64,000 nt of DNA from Methylosinus sp. LW4 (GCF_000379125.1 NZ_KB900626.1:126014-190013); one strand, 5' to 3'. Positions 49,294-58,413 are shown, counted from the stretch's first letter. The notes: generated from the letters alone by a model not told the origin. Program-made: numbers and translations.

Positions 49294-52200
49294 ATGGCGA
49301 CTCTTCTTTTGCAGACGGCGGGCGCGGCGATCACGCCGATCGGCTCGGTCATCGGCAATATCGCCGGCGCGGTTGGCGGCGCGCTCGTCGATGCGGCGCT
49401 GCAGCCCCGCGCGGGGACGCGCTACGAGGTCGGGCCGCGGCTGAAGGCCATGGACGGCGTCGCCTCCACGGAAGGAGCGGCGATTCCCCGCGTCTATGGG
49501 CGCGCGCGCATCGGCGGCCAGATGATCTGGGCGACGCGCTTTCTCGAGCAGACGAATGTGTCGCTGGATGGCGGCTCCAGCAATCGCGGCAAGGGCGGCG
49601 GCGGCGCGGCGCAGACGGTGAGCGTGTCGTATTCCTATTATGCGAATTTCGCGATCGGTCTCTGTGAAGGCCCGATCGCTTTCGTGCGGCGCATATTCGC
49701 GGATGGCAACGAGCTCGACATGACGAGCCTTCCGATTCGCATCTATAGGGGCGATGACGAGCAGCTGCCCGATGCGTTGATCGTCGCCAAGGAGGGGGCG
49801 GAGAATGCGCCGGCCTATCGTGGGCTCGCCTATATCGTGTTCGAGCAATTGGCGCTCGCGCCCTTCGGCAATCGCATTCCGCAATTCACCTTCGAGGTGA
49901 CGTGTCCGGTGGCGGGGCTCGGCGCGAAGATTCGCGCCGTCGACATTATTCCGGGCGCGACGGAGGCCGGCTATCAGCCGTCGCTACAGTTGAACTTCTT
50001 CTCGCCCGGCCAGACCAGCGCGGAGAATCGTCACCAGCTGACGGCGGCGAGCGATTGGACGGCGTCGATCGACGCATTGCAGGCGCTCTGTCCCAATCTC
50101 GAGAGCGTGGCGCTGGTCGTGCCCTGGTTCGGCGACGATCTGCGCGCGGGTCATTGCACCATCGCGCCGCGTGTCGATGCGACATTCAAGACGATTGGCG
50201 AGTTCGACTATGTGTATGGGCCGTTCTGGCCGGCGGATTGGTCTGTCGCGGGGCTGATGCGCGCGACGGCGCGGCTGGTCTCGCAGATCGACGGCCGCTC
50301 CGCTTTCGGCGGCACGCCGAGCGATGCATCGGTGCGCGCCGCTATCGCCGATCTGCGCGCTCGCGGTCTTTCCGTCCTGTTCTACCCTTTTGTGATGATG
50401 GATGTGCCGCCGGGAAATGCGCTGCCCGATCCGCGCAACGGCGAGATCGGACAGCCCGCCTTTCCTTGGCGCGGCCGCATCACCTGCGATCCTGCGCCGG
50501 GGCGTACGGACACGGTGGATGGAACGAGCGCGGCGGCGACGCAAATCGCGGCTTTCTTCGCGCAATATCGCGCCTTTATTCTGCATTATGCGGGATTGTG
50601 CGAGGAGGCGGGCGGCGTCGACGCCTTCCTCATCGGCTCGGAGCTGGCGGCGCTCACGCACATTCGCTCGGCGCCGGGCGTCTATCCTGCCGTCGCGGCG
50701 CTGGCCGCGCTCGCCGAGGATGTGAAGAGCGTTCTGCGCGGCGGAACCAAGGTCGGCTATTCCGCCGATTGGACGGAATATGGCGCGCATGTGCCGGCGG
50801 CGGGCGAGCTTCGCTTTCCGCTCGATCCTCTATGGGGCGCGTCGTCGATCGATTTCGTCGGAATCGATGTCTATTGGCCGCTTTCCGATTGGCGCGACGG
50901 CTTAGAGCATCTCGATGCGCAGAGCGCGGCGAATGTCTATGATCTCGATTATCTGACGTCGCGCGTCGGCTCCGGCGAAGGATTCGATTGGTTCTACGGG
51001 AGCGAGGCGGATCGGCTCACGCAGACGCGCACGCCGATCATGGATTCGCTCGGCAAGCCGTGGGTCTATCGTGTCAAGGATCTCCTCGGCTGGTGGTCGA
51101 ATGCCCATCATGAACGCGTCGGCGGCGTGGAGCTCGGCGCATCGACGGATTGGACGCCGCAGAGCAAGCCGATCTGGATCGTCGAGACGGGATGTGCGGC
51201 GGTCGATCGCGGCGCCAATGCGCCCAATGTGTTCGCCGACGCGCATTCGTCGGAAGGGGGACTTCCCTATTTTTCGCGCGGCGGACGCGATGATCTGATG
51301 CAGGCGCGCTGTCTCGAGGCCATGCTCGGCTATTTCGATCCGACGGCGGCGGGCGGCGATTTGCGCAATCCATTGTCGATTTCCTATGGCGGGCGAATGG
51401 TCGATGTGGCGCGCATTCATGTCTGGTGCTGGGATGCGCGGCCGTTTCCCGCTTTTCCCGGCTGTTCGGATGTCTGGGCGGATGCGGCGAATTGGGAGAC
51501 GGGGCATTGGCTCAATGGGCGGCTCGAGGGGACGCCGCTCGATCGCCTCGTTGCGGCGCTCGCATCGGCGATCGGGACGAATGATCTCATCGTGGAGCGG
51601 CCCGCGATCGAGGGCTTCGTCGATGGCTATGTGCTCGACAGCGCAATGTCGCCGCGCGAGGCCATCGATCCGCTCGCGTCTTTGTTCGGCTTCGACGCTG
51701 TGGCGTCCGGCGGGGCTCTGCGCTTCGTCTCGCGTGGGACGAAAAGCGTGCGCCAGATCGACGACGATGATCTCGTTCCGCGCAAGGATGCGTCGCTGAT
51801 CGAGCTGCGGCGTGCGCAGGAGAGCGAGCTTCCGCATGAGATCGCTTTGTCCTTCGGCGATTCGGAGTTCGATTATCGCACTGGCCGTGTGCTGTCGCGT
51901 CGGCTCGAGGGCTATTCCTCACGGCGGAGCGAAGCGGAGACGGCGGTGATGATGGCGCGCTCCAATGCGCAGCGTCTGGCCGATGTATGGCTGCAGGATA
52001 TTTGGGCGGGGCGCGAGACGGCGCGATTTTCTGTGCGGCCGGGGCTCGCGACTCTGGAAGCGGGCGATGTGGTCTCATTGGCGCGCGTGGCGGGACGCAA
52101 ATGGCAGATCACGCAGATCACCGATGGCGCGGCGCGCGAGATCGAGGCGCGCGCGGTCGATGCGAGCGTCTATGATGTTTGCGCGCGCTCCCTCGCCCCG

Positions 52201-53160
52201 CGCGCTTTGGCGTCTCCGGGCGTCATCGGTCCGCCGCGCGTGGTCGTTCTCGATCTCGCGATCGCGAAGGATGGAGAGACGGCCTTGTCGCATGTCGCCA
52301 CTTTCGCCGATCCCTGGCCGGGCGCTTTGGCGATTCGGCGCAAGCTCGGCGCGTCCTTCGAATCTGTCGGGCTGATCGAGAAGCGTGCGGCCATGGGCGA
52401 AACTTTGGATGCGCTCGCGCCGGGACCGCTCGGGCGTTTCGATCGTGGCGCGAGCGTGACGGTGAAGCTCGCGTCGGGCGCGCTCGCTTCGGTGGACGAT
52501 GGAAGCGCTTTCGCGCTGCGCTCGTCGATGGCGATACGCGGCGATGACGGCGCCTGGGAGATATTCGCCTTCACGCGTGCGGAGCTGGTCGCGACGAACA
52601 CTTATCGTCTGTCGCGGCTGCTGCGCGGGATCGGCGGCGAGGATGCGCTGGCCGCTCGCACAGTGGCGGCGGGATCGACGGTCGTGCTGCTCGACGATGC
52701 GATCGTCGCGCTCGCGAGAGACGCTGCGGAGATCGATTCCGCGCGCGTCTATCGAATCGGTCCGGCGGATCGCGACTATGACGATCCGACCTATGTCGAG
52801 CTGGAGGTCGCCGCGACGCGCAAGTCGCTGCTTCCCTATTCGCCGACTCATGCGCATGCGCGACGCACAGCCGATGGCGTCGTCATTTCTTTCATCCGGC
52901 GCGGGCGGATCGACGCCGATTCCTGGGAGCCGGTCGATATTCCGCTCGGCGAGGAGAGCGAAGCCTATGACGTCGTCATCGCGCTTCCCGGCGGCGGCGC
53001 GCGCGCGCTGAGCGTGGCGAGCGCTTCAGCGCTCTATTCGGCGAGCGACGAGCTCGCCGATTTCGGCGCGCCGCAGACGAGCTTGGCCGTGCAGATATTT
53101 CAAATCAGCGCCCGTGCGGGTCGCGGCTTTCCGCTCGTCGCGACGCTGCCCATAGAGTGA
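49294..53160 (+). CDS. GTA g15: megatron (GTA TIM-barrel plus phage-tail_3 protein)
   Basis: A 1288-residue tail-tip protein, the usual megatron size. The N-terminal hydrophobic segment is TAGAAITPIGSVIGNIAGAV. Next comes a baseplate domain (GAAIPRVYGRARIGGQMIWA, CEGPIAFVRRIFADG), the glycoside-hydrolase-like TIM barrel (about 430-740; VGYSADWTEYGAH, IDFVGIDVYWPLSDWRDG, PIWIVETGCAAVD), and the tail_3/fibronectin-like C-terminal domains (VLSRRLEGYSSRRSEAETAV, TYRLSRLLRGIGGEDAL). It forms the receptor-contacting tip and may cut surface glycans. It is the longest gene in the window. Confidence 0.92.
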   Translation: MATLLLQTAGAAITPIGSVIGNIAGAVGGALVDAALQPRAGTRYEVGPRLKAMDGVASTEGAAIPRVYGRARIGGQMIWATRFLEQTNVSLDGGSSNRGKGGGGAAQTVSVSYSYYANFAIGLCEGPIAFVRRIFADGNELDMTSLPIRIYRGDDEQLPDALIVAKEGAENAPAYRGLAYIVFEQLALAPFGNRIPQFTFEVTCPVAGLGAKIRAVDIIPGATEAGYQPSLQLNFFSPGQTSAENRHQLTAASDWTASIDALQALCPNLESVALVVPWFGDDLRAGHCTIAPRVDATFKTIGEFDYVYGPFWPADWSVAGLMRATARLVSQIDGRSAFGGTPSDASVRAAIADLRARGLSVLFYPFVMMDVPPGNALPDPRNGEIGQPAFPWRGRITCDPAPGRTDTVDGTSAAATQIAAFFAQYRAFILHYAGLCEEAGGVDAFLIGSELAALTHIRSAPGVYPAVAALAALAEDVKSVLRGGTKVGYSADWTEYGAHVPAAGELRFPLDPLWGASSIDFVGIDVYWPLSDWRDGLEHLDAQSAANVYDLDYLTSRVGSGEGFDWFYGSEADRLTQTRTPIMDSLGKPWVYRVKDLLGWWSNAHHERVGGVELGASTDWTPQSKPIWIVETGCAAVDRGANAPNVFADAHSSEGGLPYFSRGGRDDLMQARCLEAMLGYFDPTAAGGDLRNPLSISYGGRMVDVARIHVWCWDARPFPAFPGCSDVWADAANWETGHWLNGRLEGTPLDRLVAALASAIGTNDLIVERPAIEGFVDGYVLDSAMSPREAIDPLASLFGFDAVASGGALRFVSRGTKSVRQIDDDDLVPRKDASLIELRRAQESELPHEIALSFGDSEFDYRTGRVLSRRLEGYSSRRSEAETAVMMARSNAQRLADVWLQDIWAGRETARFSVRPGLATLEAGDVVSLARVAGRKWQITQITDGAAREIEARAVDASVYDVCARSLAPRALASPGVIGPPRVVVLDLAIAKDGETALSHVATFADPWPGALAIRRKLGASFESVGLIEKRAAMGETLDALAPGPLGRFDRGASVTVKLASGALASVDDGSAFALRSSMAIRGDDGAWEIFAFTRAELVATNTYRLSRLLRGIGGEDALAARTVAAGSTVVLLDDAIVALARDAAEIDSARVYRIGPADRDYDDPTYVELEVAATRKSLLPYSPTHAHARRTADGVVISFIRRGRIDADSWEPVDIPLGEESEAYDVVIALPGGGARALSVASASALYSASDELADFGAPQTSLAVQIFQISARAGRGFPLVATLPIE

Positions 53161-53166
53161 GCTTCC

Positions 53167-54576
53167 ATGACCGATACGACTCATTTGGCTCTGCCCTGCA
53201 TCGATGCGGCGCAGGCGCAGAAGCATGTCACCCATAATGAGGCGTTGGTGCTGCTCGACGCGGTCACGCAGCTTTCCGTGATCGAGCGACGCGCCTCGCC
53301 GCCTGCTTCTCCCATCGATGGCGATCGATATCTCGTCGTCGCCACGGCGGCGGGAGCTTTCGCGGGGAAGGAGCAGAAGGTCGCGGTCCGTCTCGGCGGC
53401 GCTTGGGCGTTTCTCGCGCCGAAAGCGGGCTGGCTCGCCTTTGTGGAGGCAGAGCAGCGCATGCTGCTCTGTGACGGCTCCGCGTGGATCGATGCGGGGC
53501 TCGCGCTGCGAGAGCTCGCGGCTCTGTCGCTGCTCGGCGTCGGGACGACGGCGGACGCCGTCAATCCCCTCTCGGTGAAGGCGAGCGCGGCGCTGTTCGC
53601 CGCGCGCACGACCGCGGAGGGCGGGGCCGGCGATTTTCGCGTCAAGCTCGAGAAGGAGACTGCCGCCAACACGGCGTCGCAGCTCTATCAATCCAATTGG
53701 TCTGGGCGAGCCGAGACGGGACTTCTCGGCGACGATGATTTCCATGTGAAAGTGTCCGCCGACGGGACGATTTGGCGCGAGGCGCTTATCGTCGATCGTT
53801 CGACGGGGCGCGTCGCTTTTCCGAACGGGATGGGCGACGGCGCTTCTCTCGCGTTTCGCAATCGCCTGCGCAATGCGGCGTTCGCGATCAATCAGCGCGC
53901 TGTTTCGGGAACAGTGTCGCTCGCGGCCGGTCAATATGGCCATGACGGCGTGAAGGCCGGCGCTTCTGGCGCGAGCTATACATTCGCAACGAGCGGATTG
54001 GACACGACGCTCTCCCTTTCCGCCGGCTCCTTGATCCTGCCGATCGAGGCGCAGCTGATGGAGGGCGGATCCTATGTGCTCGCGCATGACGGAAGCGCGC
54101 AGGCGCGCGTATGGCAGGGCGCGGGCTACTCCGGCTCCGGTTCTTATGCGACGGCTTCTCGCAGCGCGCCGCTTCTGGTCTTTGGGCTCACGGCGAATGC
54201 GCAGACCAATGTCGAATTCTCCGGCGGCTCTGTCCTGCGGCCGCAATTGGAGCCCGGCGTCTATGCGACCAGCTTCGAGCGGCGGCCGCCGGGCGTGGAG
54301 CTGTCGATGTGCCAGCGCTATTTTCAGGCCTTGCTGGTCTCGCATCTCTTCACCGCAACTGCGGGCACGCAATTCGGCGGCTCGGTCATGACGCTGCCCG
54401 CGATGATGTTCGGCACGCCGACCTTGTCGGCGCTGTCGGGCGGCGTGCAGACCAATGTTCTGATGGACGGCCTCAATACGATGGGCAAGGGGGCCGTCCG
54501 ATATTTCATGGCGTCCACCGCGGCAGGATCGGTCGAAGCCTATAATCGCGCATTCACCGCTTCGGCGGAAATTTGA
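53167..54576 (+). CDS. DUF2793 tail-fibre-like protein
   Basis: A 469-residue protein. The DUF2793 domain occupies the first ~150 residues (LALPCIDAAQAQKHVTHNEA, YLVVATAAGAFAGKEQKVAV, AFVEAEQRMLLCDGSAWID), a typical GTA/prophage tail-fibre attachment region. It is followed by beta-rich, Ser/Gly/Thr-rich segments (FRNRLRNAAFAINQRAV, EPGVYATSFERRPPGVELSM) like those in phage fibre and virion surface proteins. It probably recognises recipient cells. It starts 6 bases after the megatron. Confidence 0.82.
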   Translation: MTDTTHLALPCIDAAQAQKHVTHNEALVLLDAVTQLSVIERRASPPASPIDGDRYLVVATAAGAFAGKEQKVAVRLGGAWAFLAPKAGWLAFVEAEQRMLLCDGSAWIDAGLALRELAALSLLGVGTTADAVNPLSVKASAALFAARTTAEGGAGDFRVKLEKETAANTASQLYQSNWSGRAETGLLGDDDFHVKVSADGTIWREALIVDRSTGRVAFPNGMGDGASLAFRNRLRNAAFAINQRAVSGTVSLAAGQYGHDGVKAGASGASYTFATSGLDTTLSLSAGSLILPIEAQLMEGGSYVLAHDGSAQARVWQGAGYSGSGSYATASRSAPLLVFGLTANAQTNVEFSGGSVLRPQLEPGVYATSFERRPPGVELSMCQRYFQALLVSHLFTATAGTQFGGSVMTLPAMMFGTPTLSALSGGVQTNVLMDGLNTMGKGAVRYFMASTAAGSVEAYNRAFTASAEI

Positions 54577-54592
54577 GAGGGAGATTCGCGAC

Positions 54593-55117
54593 ATGGCCTA
54601 TTCGATCATTTGCGATCTCAGTGGGGAGCCGCTGCCCGATCTGGTGCGGCGCGACGCCGATGGCGCGAGCGTCCCGATCGATGCGCCGACCGCCGACAGC
54701 CTCGCTTATCGTGAGTGGCTCGGCGCCGGGAATGCGCCGACGCCTCCGCCCGTTCCCACTCTCGCGGAAATCAGGAGCAAGCGGCTCGCTGCTGTCGCCG
54801 CGCGTCGGTGGCGCGCGGAGACGGCGGGAACCTCGGTGAATGGCATGCGCATTTTCACCGATGAGACGACGCAAGCGAAGCTCACCGCCGCGGTCGTGGC
54901 CAGCGTGCTCAACAATAATTACGCGGTGAATTGGAAGCTGGCGGATGGCGGATTCGTCATGTTGGACCATGCGGCCTTGATCGCCGTCGCGCAGGGCGTG
55001 CGGGCGCATGTGCAGAGCTGCTTCGATCGCGAAGCGCAGCTCGTCGCTGCCATCCTCGCGGCGCAGGACAGCGCAGCGCTCGCGTCGATCGACATAGACT
55101 CGGCCTGGCCGGGCTGA
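54593..55117 (+). CDS. DUF4376-like tail-associated protein
   Basis: A 174-residue protein. The first ~70 residues resemble short virion proteins with DSLAYREWLGAGNAPTPPP; the C-terminal LAEIRSKRLAAVAARRWRAE and GFVMLDHAALIAVAQGVRAH match the DUF4376 pattern found at the end of phage tail-fibre operons. Function is unknown; it may be a fibre tip or assembly factor. GAGGGAG precedes the ATG. Confidence 0.65.
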   Translation: MAYSIICDLSGEPLPDLVRRDADGASVPIDAPTADSLAYREWLGAGNAPTPPPVPTLAEIRSKRLAAVAARRWRAETAGTSVNGMRIFTDETTQAKLTAAVVASVLNNNYAVNWKLADGGFVMLDHAALIAVAQGVRAHVQSCFDREAQLVAAILAAQDSAALASIDIDSAWPG

Positions 55118-55159
55118 GGCGGCGCGCCGCGCCTTTTTCACGAGCGAAAGGACTTCGAC

Positions 55160-55618
55160 ATGATCGATATGAAAGCGCCGGCGCGCTCCGCGCCGCGCGC
55201 AGGCTTTGTGCTGGGCGAAGCCTGCGAGGCGAAGCTCATAGGCGTGCATCCCGATCTCGTGCGCGTGGTGCGGGCGGCCGCCGCGCGCTGCGAGCAGAAA
55301 TTCGTGGTGTTCGAAGGCGTGCGGACAATCGCGCGCGAGCGCTCGCTCATCGCCCGCGGCGCGTCGGCGCTGAAGAATCCCTTCCGCTGCCGGCATGTGC
55401 CGACGCTGGACCCGCGGCATGGGCTCGTCGGACATGCGGTCGATCTCGTTCCGCTCGTCGATGGGCGGCCGCAATGGTCGTGGCCGCAGATCTATCCGAT
55501 CGCGCGCGCGATGAAGGCGGCGGCGCAGGCGGAGCATGTGACGATCGAATGGGGCGGCGATTGGCGCGCGCTGAGGGATGGCCCGCACTATCAGCTGCCA
55601 TGGGCGCTCTATCCGTGA
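55160..55618 (+). CDS. Endolysin-like M15 peptidase
   Basis: A 152-residue protein similar to T5-type L-alanyl-D-glutamate peptidases and other M15 endolysins. It has VFEGVRTIARERSLIARGAS, zinc ligands His and Asp in HGLVGHAVDLVPL, and the C-terminal His in IEWGGDWRALRDGPHYQLP. It has no signal peptide, so it would need a holin-like partner; the small membrane protein encoded next is the obvious candidate. It would release particles by host lysis. AAAGGAC lies upstream of the ATG. Confidence 0.83.
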   Translation: MIDMKAPARSAPRAGFVLGEACEAKLIGVHPDLVRVVRAAAARCEQKFVVFEGVRTIARERSLIARGASALKNPFRCRHVPTLDPRHGLVGHAVDLVPLVDGRPQWSWPQIYPIARAMKAAAQAEHVTIEWGGDWRALRDGPHYQLPWALYP

Positions 55619-55677
55619 CGGCGGCGCATCGATTTCCGCGCCGGGCGGTTTCCCGGCGAAACGAAAGGATGACGACT

Positions 55678-55875
55678 ATGGGTCTTTCGCTTTCTTCCGC
55701 TTATGCGTGGCTGCTCGCTCGGGTCGAGGAGCCGTCGACCTGGGCCGGGACGGGCGTGGTGGCCGCGATCGTGCATTCGGTGGCTCCGGGCGCGCTGGGC
55801 GATGGCGTGCTGGCGGCGGGCGCCGCGCTCGGCGGGCTGATCGCGATCGTCGCGCCGGAAAAGGCCGCGGACTGA
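55678..55875 (+). CDS. Small membrane protein, possible holin
   Basis: A 65-residue protein with a short amphipathic start (MGLSLSSAYAWLLARVEEPS), one or two hydrophobic segments (WAGTGVVAAIVHSVAPG and GVLAAGAALGGLIAIVA) and a charged tail (PEKAAD). Length, topology and place after an endolysin gene are holin-like, but there is no recognised holin family. ATG 55678 has AAAGG nine bases upstream; ATG 55669 is possible. A strong hairpin follows. Confidence 0.6.
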   Translation: MGLSLSSAYAWLLARVEEPSTWAGTGVVAAIVHSVAPGALGDGVLAAGAALGGLIAIVAPEKAAD

Positions 55876-55881
55876 GGCCGT

Positions 55882-55913
55882 GGGCGGCGCCGGAGCCTTA
55901 TTCGGCGCCGCCC
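55882..55913. terminator. Terminator at the end of the GTA cluster
   Basis: GGGCGGCGCCG (55882-55892) and CGGCGCCGCCC (55903-55913) form a perfect 11-bp GC stem with a 10-base loop, 7 bases after the last gene of the cluster. Confidence 0.75.
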
Positions 55914-55923
55914 TCGTTCGGAC

Positions 55924-55956
55924 GTTCACTTGGCGTTCACTTGGCGTTCAGCCGGC
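55924..55956 (+). promoter_or_regulatory. Three 11-bp tandem direct repeats, candidate response-regulator box
   Basis: GTTCACTTGGC occurs at 55924-55934 and 55935-55945, and the variant GTTCAGCCGGC at 55946-55956, with exact 11-base periodicity. This is the layout bound by OmpR/PhoB-type regulators. It ends 32 bases before the PepSY gene, whose operon encodes such a regulator, so autoregulation is likely. Confidence 0.65.
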
Positions 55957-55988
55957 GCATCGCATAGAGTTTGCGGGGAAAAGCGAGA

Positions 55989-56315
55989 ATGCGTCGAATC
56001 GTGTCGAAATTGCTGGCTCTCATCGTGGCCGCGCCGCAGGCCGCATCTGCGATGGCCGCGGATCGGCCGGCGCTGCAATGCCTGCCGATCGCCGAGACCC
56101 GCCAGCTCATCTCCGATCGGCGGCTCGGCGATCCTTTCGCGCTGATGCAGGCCGCGAGCGTCGCCGCCCATGCGGAACCGATCAACGCCAAGCTCTGCCG
56201 CGAGCATGAGGAGCTGGTCTATGAGATCAGCCTGCTGCGCCGCGATGGGCGAGTGGTGCGGATTTATCTCGACGCGGCGACCGGCCAGCCGCATGCTGGC
56301 CATAAAGAGCATTGA
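55989..56315 (+). CDS. PepSY-domain-like exported protein
   Basis: A 108-residue protein. The signal peptide (KLLALIVAAPQAASAMA) is followed by a PepSY-like domain: CLPIAETRQLISDRRLGDPF, then ELVYEISLLRRDGRVVRIYL and DAATGQPH. Periplasmic PepSY proteins often accompany PhoPQ/FeuPQ-type systems and restrain the sensor or proteases. It lies 33 bases upstream of the response regulator gene, in the same operon. Confidence 0.75.
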   Translation: MRRIVSKLLALIVAAPQAASAMAADRPALQCLPIAETRQLISDRRLGDPFALMQAASVAAHAEPINAKLCREHEELVYEISLLRRDGRVVRIYLDAATGQPHAGHKEH

Positions 56316-56348
56316 AAAGACGATTCGTCTGGGTGACGGAGGCGGGGC

Positions 56349-57023
56349 TTGCGGCTGCTGGTCGTGGAGGATGACAAGGATTTGAACCGGCAGCTCGTCT
56401 CCGCGCTGGAGCAGGCGGGCTATGCGGTCGATCGCGCCTATGATGGCGAGGAGGGGCATTTTCTCGGCGACACCGAGCCCTATGACGCTGTGGTGCTCGA
56501 TATCGGCCTGCCGAAAAAGGACGGCGTCACCGTGCTCGAGGAGTGGCGCGCCGCCGGGCGGATCATGCCGGTCTTGATCCTCACCGCGCGTGACCGTTGG
56601 AGCGACAAGGTGCAGGGCTTCGACGCCGGCGCCGATGATTATGTGGCCAAGCCTTTCCATATGGAGGAGCTGCTCGCGCGGCTGCGCGCGCTGCTGCGCC
56701 GGGCGGCCGGCCACGCCACCAGCGAGATCGTCTGCGGCCCCGTTCGGCTCGACACCAAGGCCGGACGCGTCGTCGTCGATGGCGCGGCTGTGAAGCTCAC
56801 CTCGCATGAATATCGGCTGCTCGCTTATTTGATGCACCATTCCGGGCGCGTCGTGTCGCGCGGCGAGATCGTCGAGCATCTCTACGATCAGGACTTCGAC
56901 CGCGACTCCAACACGATCGAGGTGTTCGTCGGTCGGCTGCGCAAGAAGCTCGGCGTCGATCTCATTCAGACGGTGCGCGGGCTCGGCTATATGGCGGCGC
57001 CGCCCGAGCCGGCGAAGCGCTGA
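56349..57023 (+). CDS. OmpR-family response regulator (PhoP/FeuP-like)
   Basis: A 224-residue protein. The receiver has acidic DD at 8-9, the phospho-acceptor in AVVLDIGLPKKDG (about Asp51) and Lys in DDYVAKPFHMEELLARL. The winged-helix DNA-binding domain carries VKLTSHEYRLLAYLMHHSGR and SNTIEVFVGRLRKKLG. The start is TTG 56349, supported by GGAGG six bases upstream. It is expected to bind the 11-bp tandem repeats at 55924-55956. The sensor gene follows 7 bases later. Confidence 0.9.
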   Translation: MRLLVVEDDKDLNRQLVSALEQAGYAVDRAYDGEEGHFLGDTEPYDAVVLDIGLPKKDGVTVLEEWRAAGRIMPVLILTARDRWSDKVQGFDAGADDYVAKPFHMEELLARLRALLRRAAGHATSEIVCGPVRLDTKAGRVVVDGAAVKLTSHEYRLLAYLMHHSGRVVSRGEIVEHLYDQDFDRDSNTIEVFVGRLRKKLGVDLIQTVRGLGYMAAPPEPAKR

Positions 57024-57030
57024 AGACGCG

Positions 57031-58413
57031 ATGCGGCGATTGGGCTTTCCGGGGCGATCGATCGCGGCGCGGCTGTTCTTCGCCGCTGCGGCGCTCAGCT
57101 CCGTCATGCTGATGATCGCCGGCCTCGCTCTCACCGAATATTATCGACGCACGGCGGAAGATGTGTTCGAGCAGCGGCTCGGCGTCTATCTGCGCGCCAT
57201 TGTCGCCGATGTTTCGGAGTCGGGCGAGGATGGACGCAGCGGGCCGGGCCAGCTCGGCGATCCGCAATTCGAGCTGGCGCGCTCCGGCTGGTATTGGCAG
57301 ATCACCCGCCTCGACGATGAAGCGCATGAGATAAAAGCCTCGCGTTCGCTGTTCGCCGCGAAGCTGCCGAAGCTCTCCGATCTGCATGTGCCGGCGGAGA
57401 CCGGCGGCGTCAGGCGCGGCGTCGCTCTGGGGCCGGACGGGCGCTGGCTGCGCATCGTCGAGCGCGTCATCGACGTCGGCGACACGGGCGTCTATCTCGT
57501 GCAAGTGGCGGCGACGACGGAGGAGACCGAGAATCAGATCGCGCGCTTTCGCTGGTCGCTCATCGTCGCCTTCTCGCTGCTCGCCATTGCGCTGGCGCTC
57601 GCCACGGCCGTGCAGGTGAGCGTCGGCCTGCGGCCGCTGAAGCTGCTGCAAAGGGAATTGTCGCTCATTCGCCGCGGCGAGCGCGGACGCATAGAGAGCG
57701 CCTATCCGACCGAGGTGGCGCCGCTCGCCGAGGAGCTCAATCTGATGATCTCCGCCAATCGCGACATTGTGGAGCGCTCGCGCACGCAGGTCGGCAATCT
57801 CGCCCATGCTCTGAAGACGCCGCTCAGCGTCATCGTCAATGAGGCGGACGCCGCGCCCTCGCCGCTCGCCGCCAAGGTGAGCGAGCAGGCGACGCTGATG
57901 CGCGATCAGATCTCCTTCTATCTCGAGCGCGCGCGGGCGGCCGCGCGCGCCGGCGCCATAGGCGCGACGACGGAGGTCGCGCCCGTGGTGGCGGCGCTGC
58001 TGCGCACTTTCGGCAAAATCTACGGCGAGCGCGGAGTCGCCTTTTCCGGCGAGGCGGCGGCGGAGCTGCGCTTTCTCGGCGAGCGGCAGGACCTCGAGGA
58101 GATCGTCGGCAATCTGCTCGACAACGCCGGTAAATGGGCCGCGAGCGAGGTGCGCCTGTCCGTGGCGCTGGAGAACGCCGAGGCGGGGCGAAGCCGGCTC
58201 GTTTTCACCATTGACGATGATGGTCCGGGCCTCGCGGCGGAGCTTCGCGCGCAGGCGACGCGGCGCGGCCAGCGGCTCGACGAGACGCGGCCGGGGACGG
58301 GGCTCGGCCTCTCCATCGTCGCGCATCTCACCGCCGATTATGGCGGCGCGCTCTCGCTCGACGACAGTCCGCTCGGCGGGCTCAGAGCGCAGGCGCGATT
58401 GCCGGGCCTTTGA
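57031..58413 (+). CDS. Sensor histidine kinase (PhoQ/FeuQ-like)
   Basis: A 460-residue membrane kinase with two membrane helices (about 11-35 and 174-200) around a periplasmic sensor domain, then a HAMP region, HisKA with the phosphorylated His in GNLAHALKTPLSVIVNEAD, and HATPase_c with LLDNAGKWA and GTGLGLSIVAHL. H-A-L-K-T-P-L is the PhoQ/FeuQ variant of the H-box. It works with the preceding regulator, probably responding to envelope or cation conditions. Confidence 0.9.
   Translation: MRRLGFPGRSIAARLFFAAAALSSVMLMIAGLALTEYYRRTAEDVFEQRLGVYLRAIVADVSESGEDGRSGPGQLGDPQFELARSGWYWQITRLDDEAHEIKASRSLFAAKLPKLSDLHVPAETGGVRRGVALGPDGRWLRIVERVIDVGDTGVYLVQVAATTEETENQIARFRWSLIVAFSLLAIALALATAVQVSVGLRPLKLLQRELSLIRRGERGRIESAYPTEVAPLAEELNLMISANRDIVERSRTQVGNLAHALKTPLSVIVNEADAAPSPLAAKVSEQATLMRDQISFYLERARAAARAGAIGATTEVAPVVAALLRTFGKIYGERGVAFSGEAAAELRFLGERQDLEEIVGNLLDNAGKWAASEVRLSVALENAEAGRSRLVFTIDDDGPGLAAELRAQATRRGQRLDETRPGTGLGLSIVAHLTADYGGALSLDDSPLGGLRAQARLPGL

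Noticed and set aside
38863..55875. Ordinary temperate prophage
   Set aside because: No integrase, repressor, replication or att repeats were found, and order and protein lengths follow the GTA pattern.
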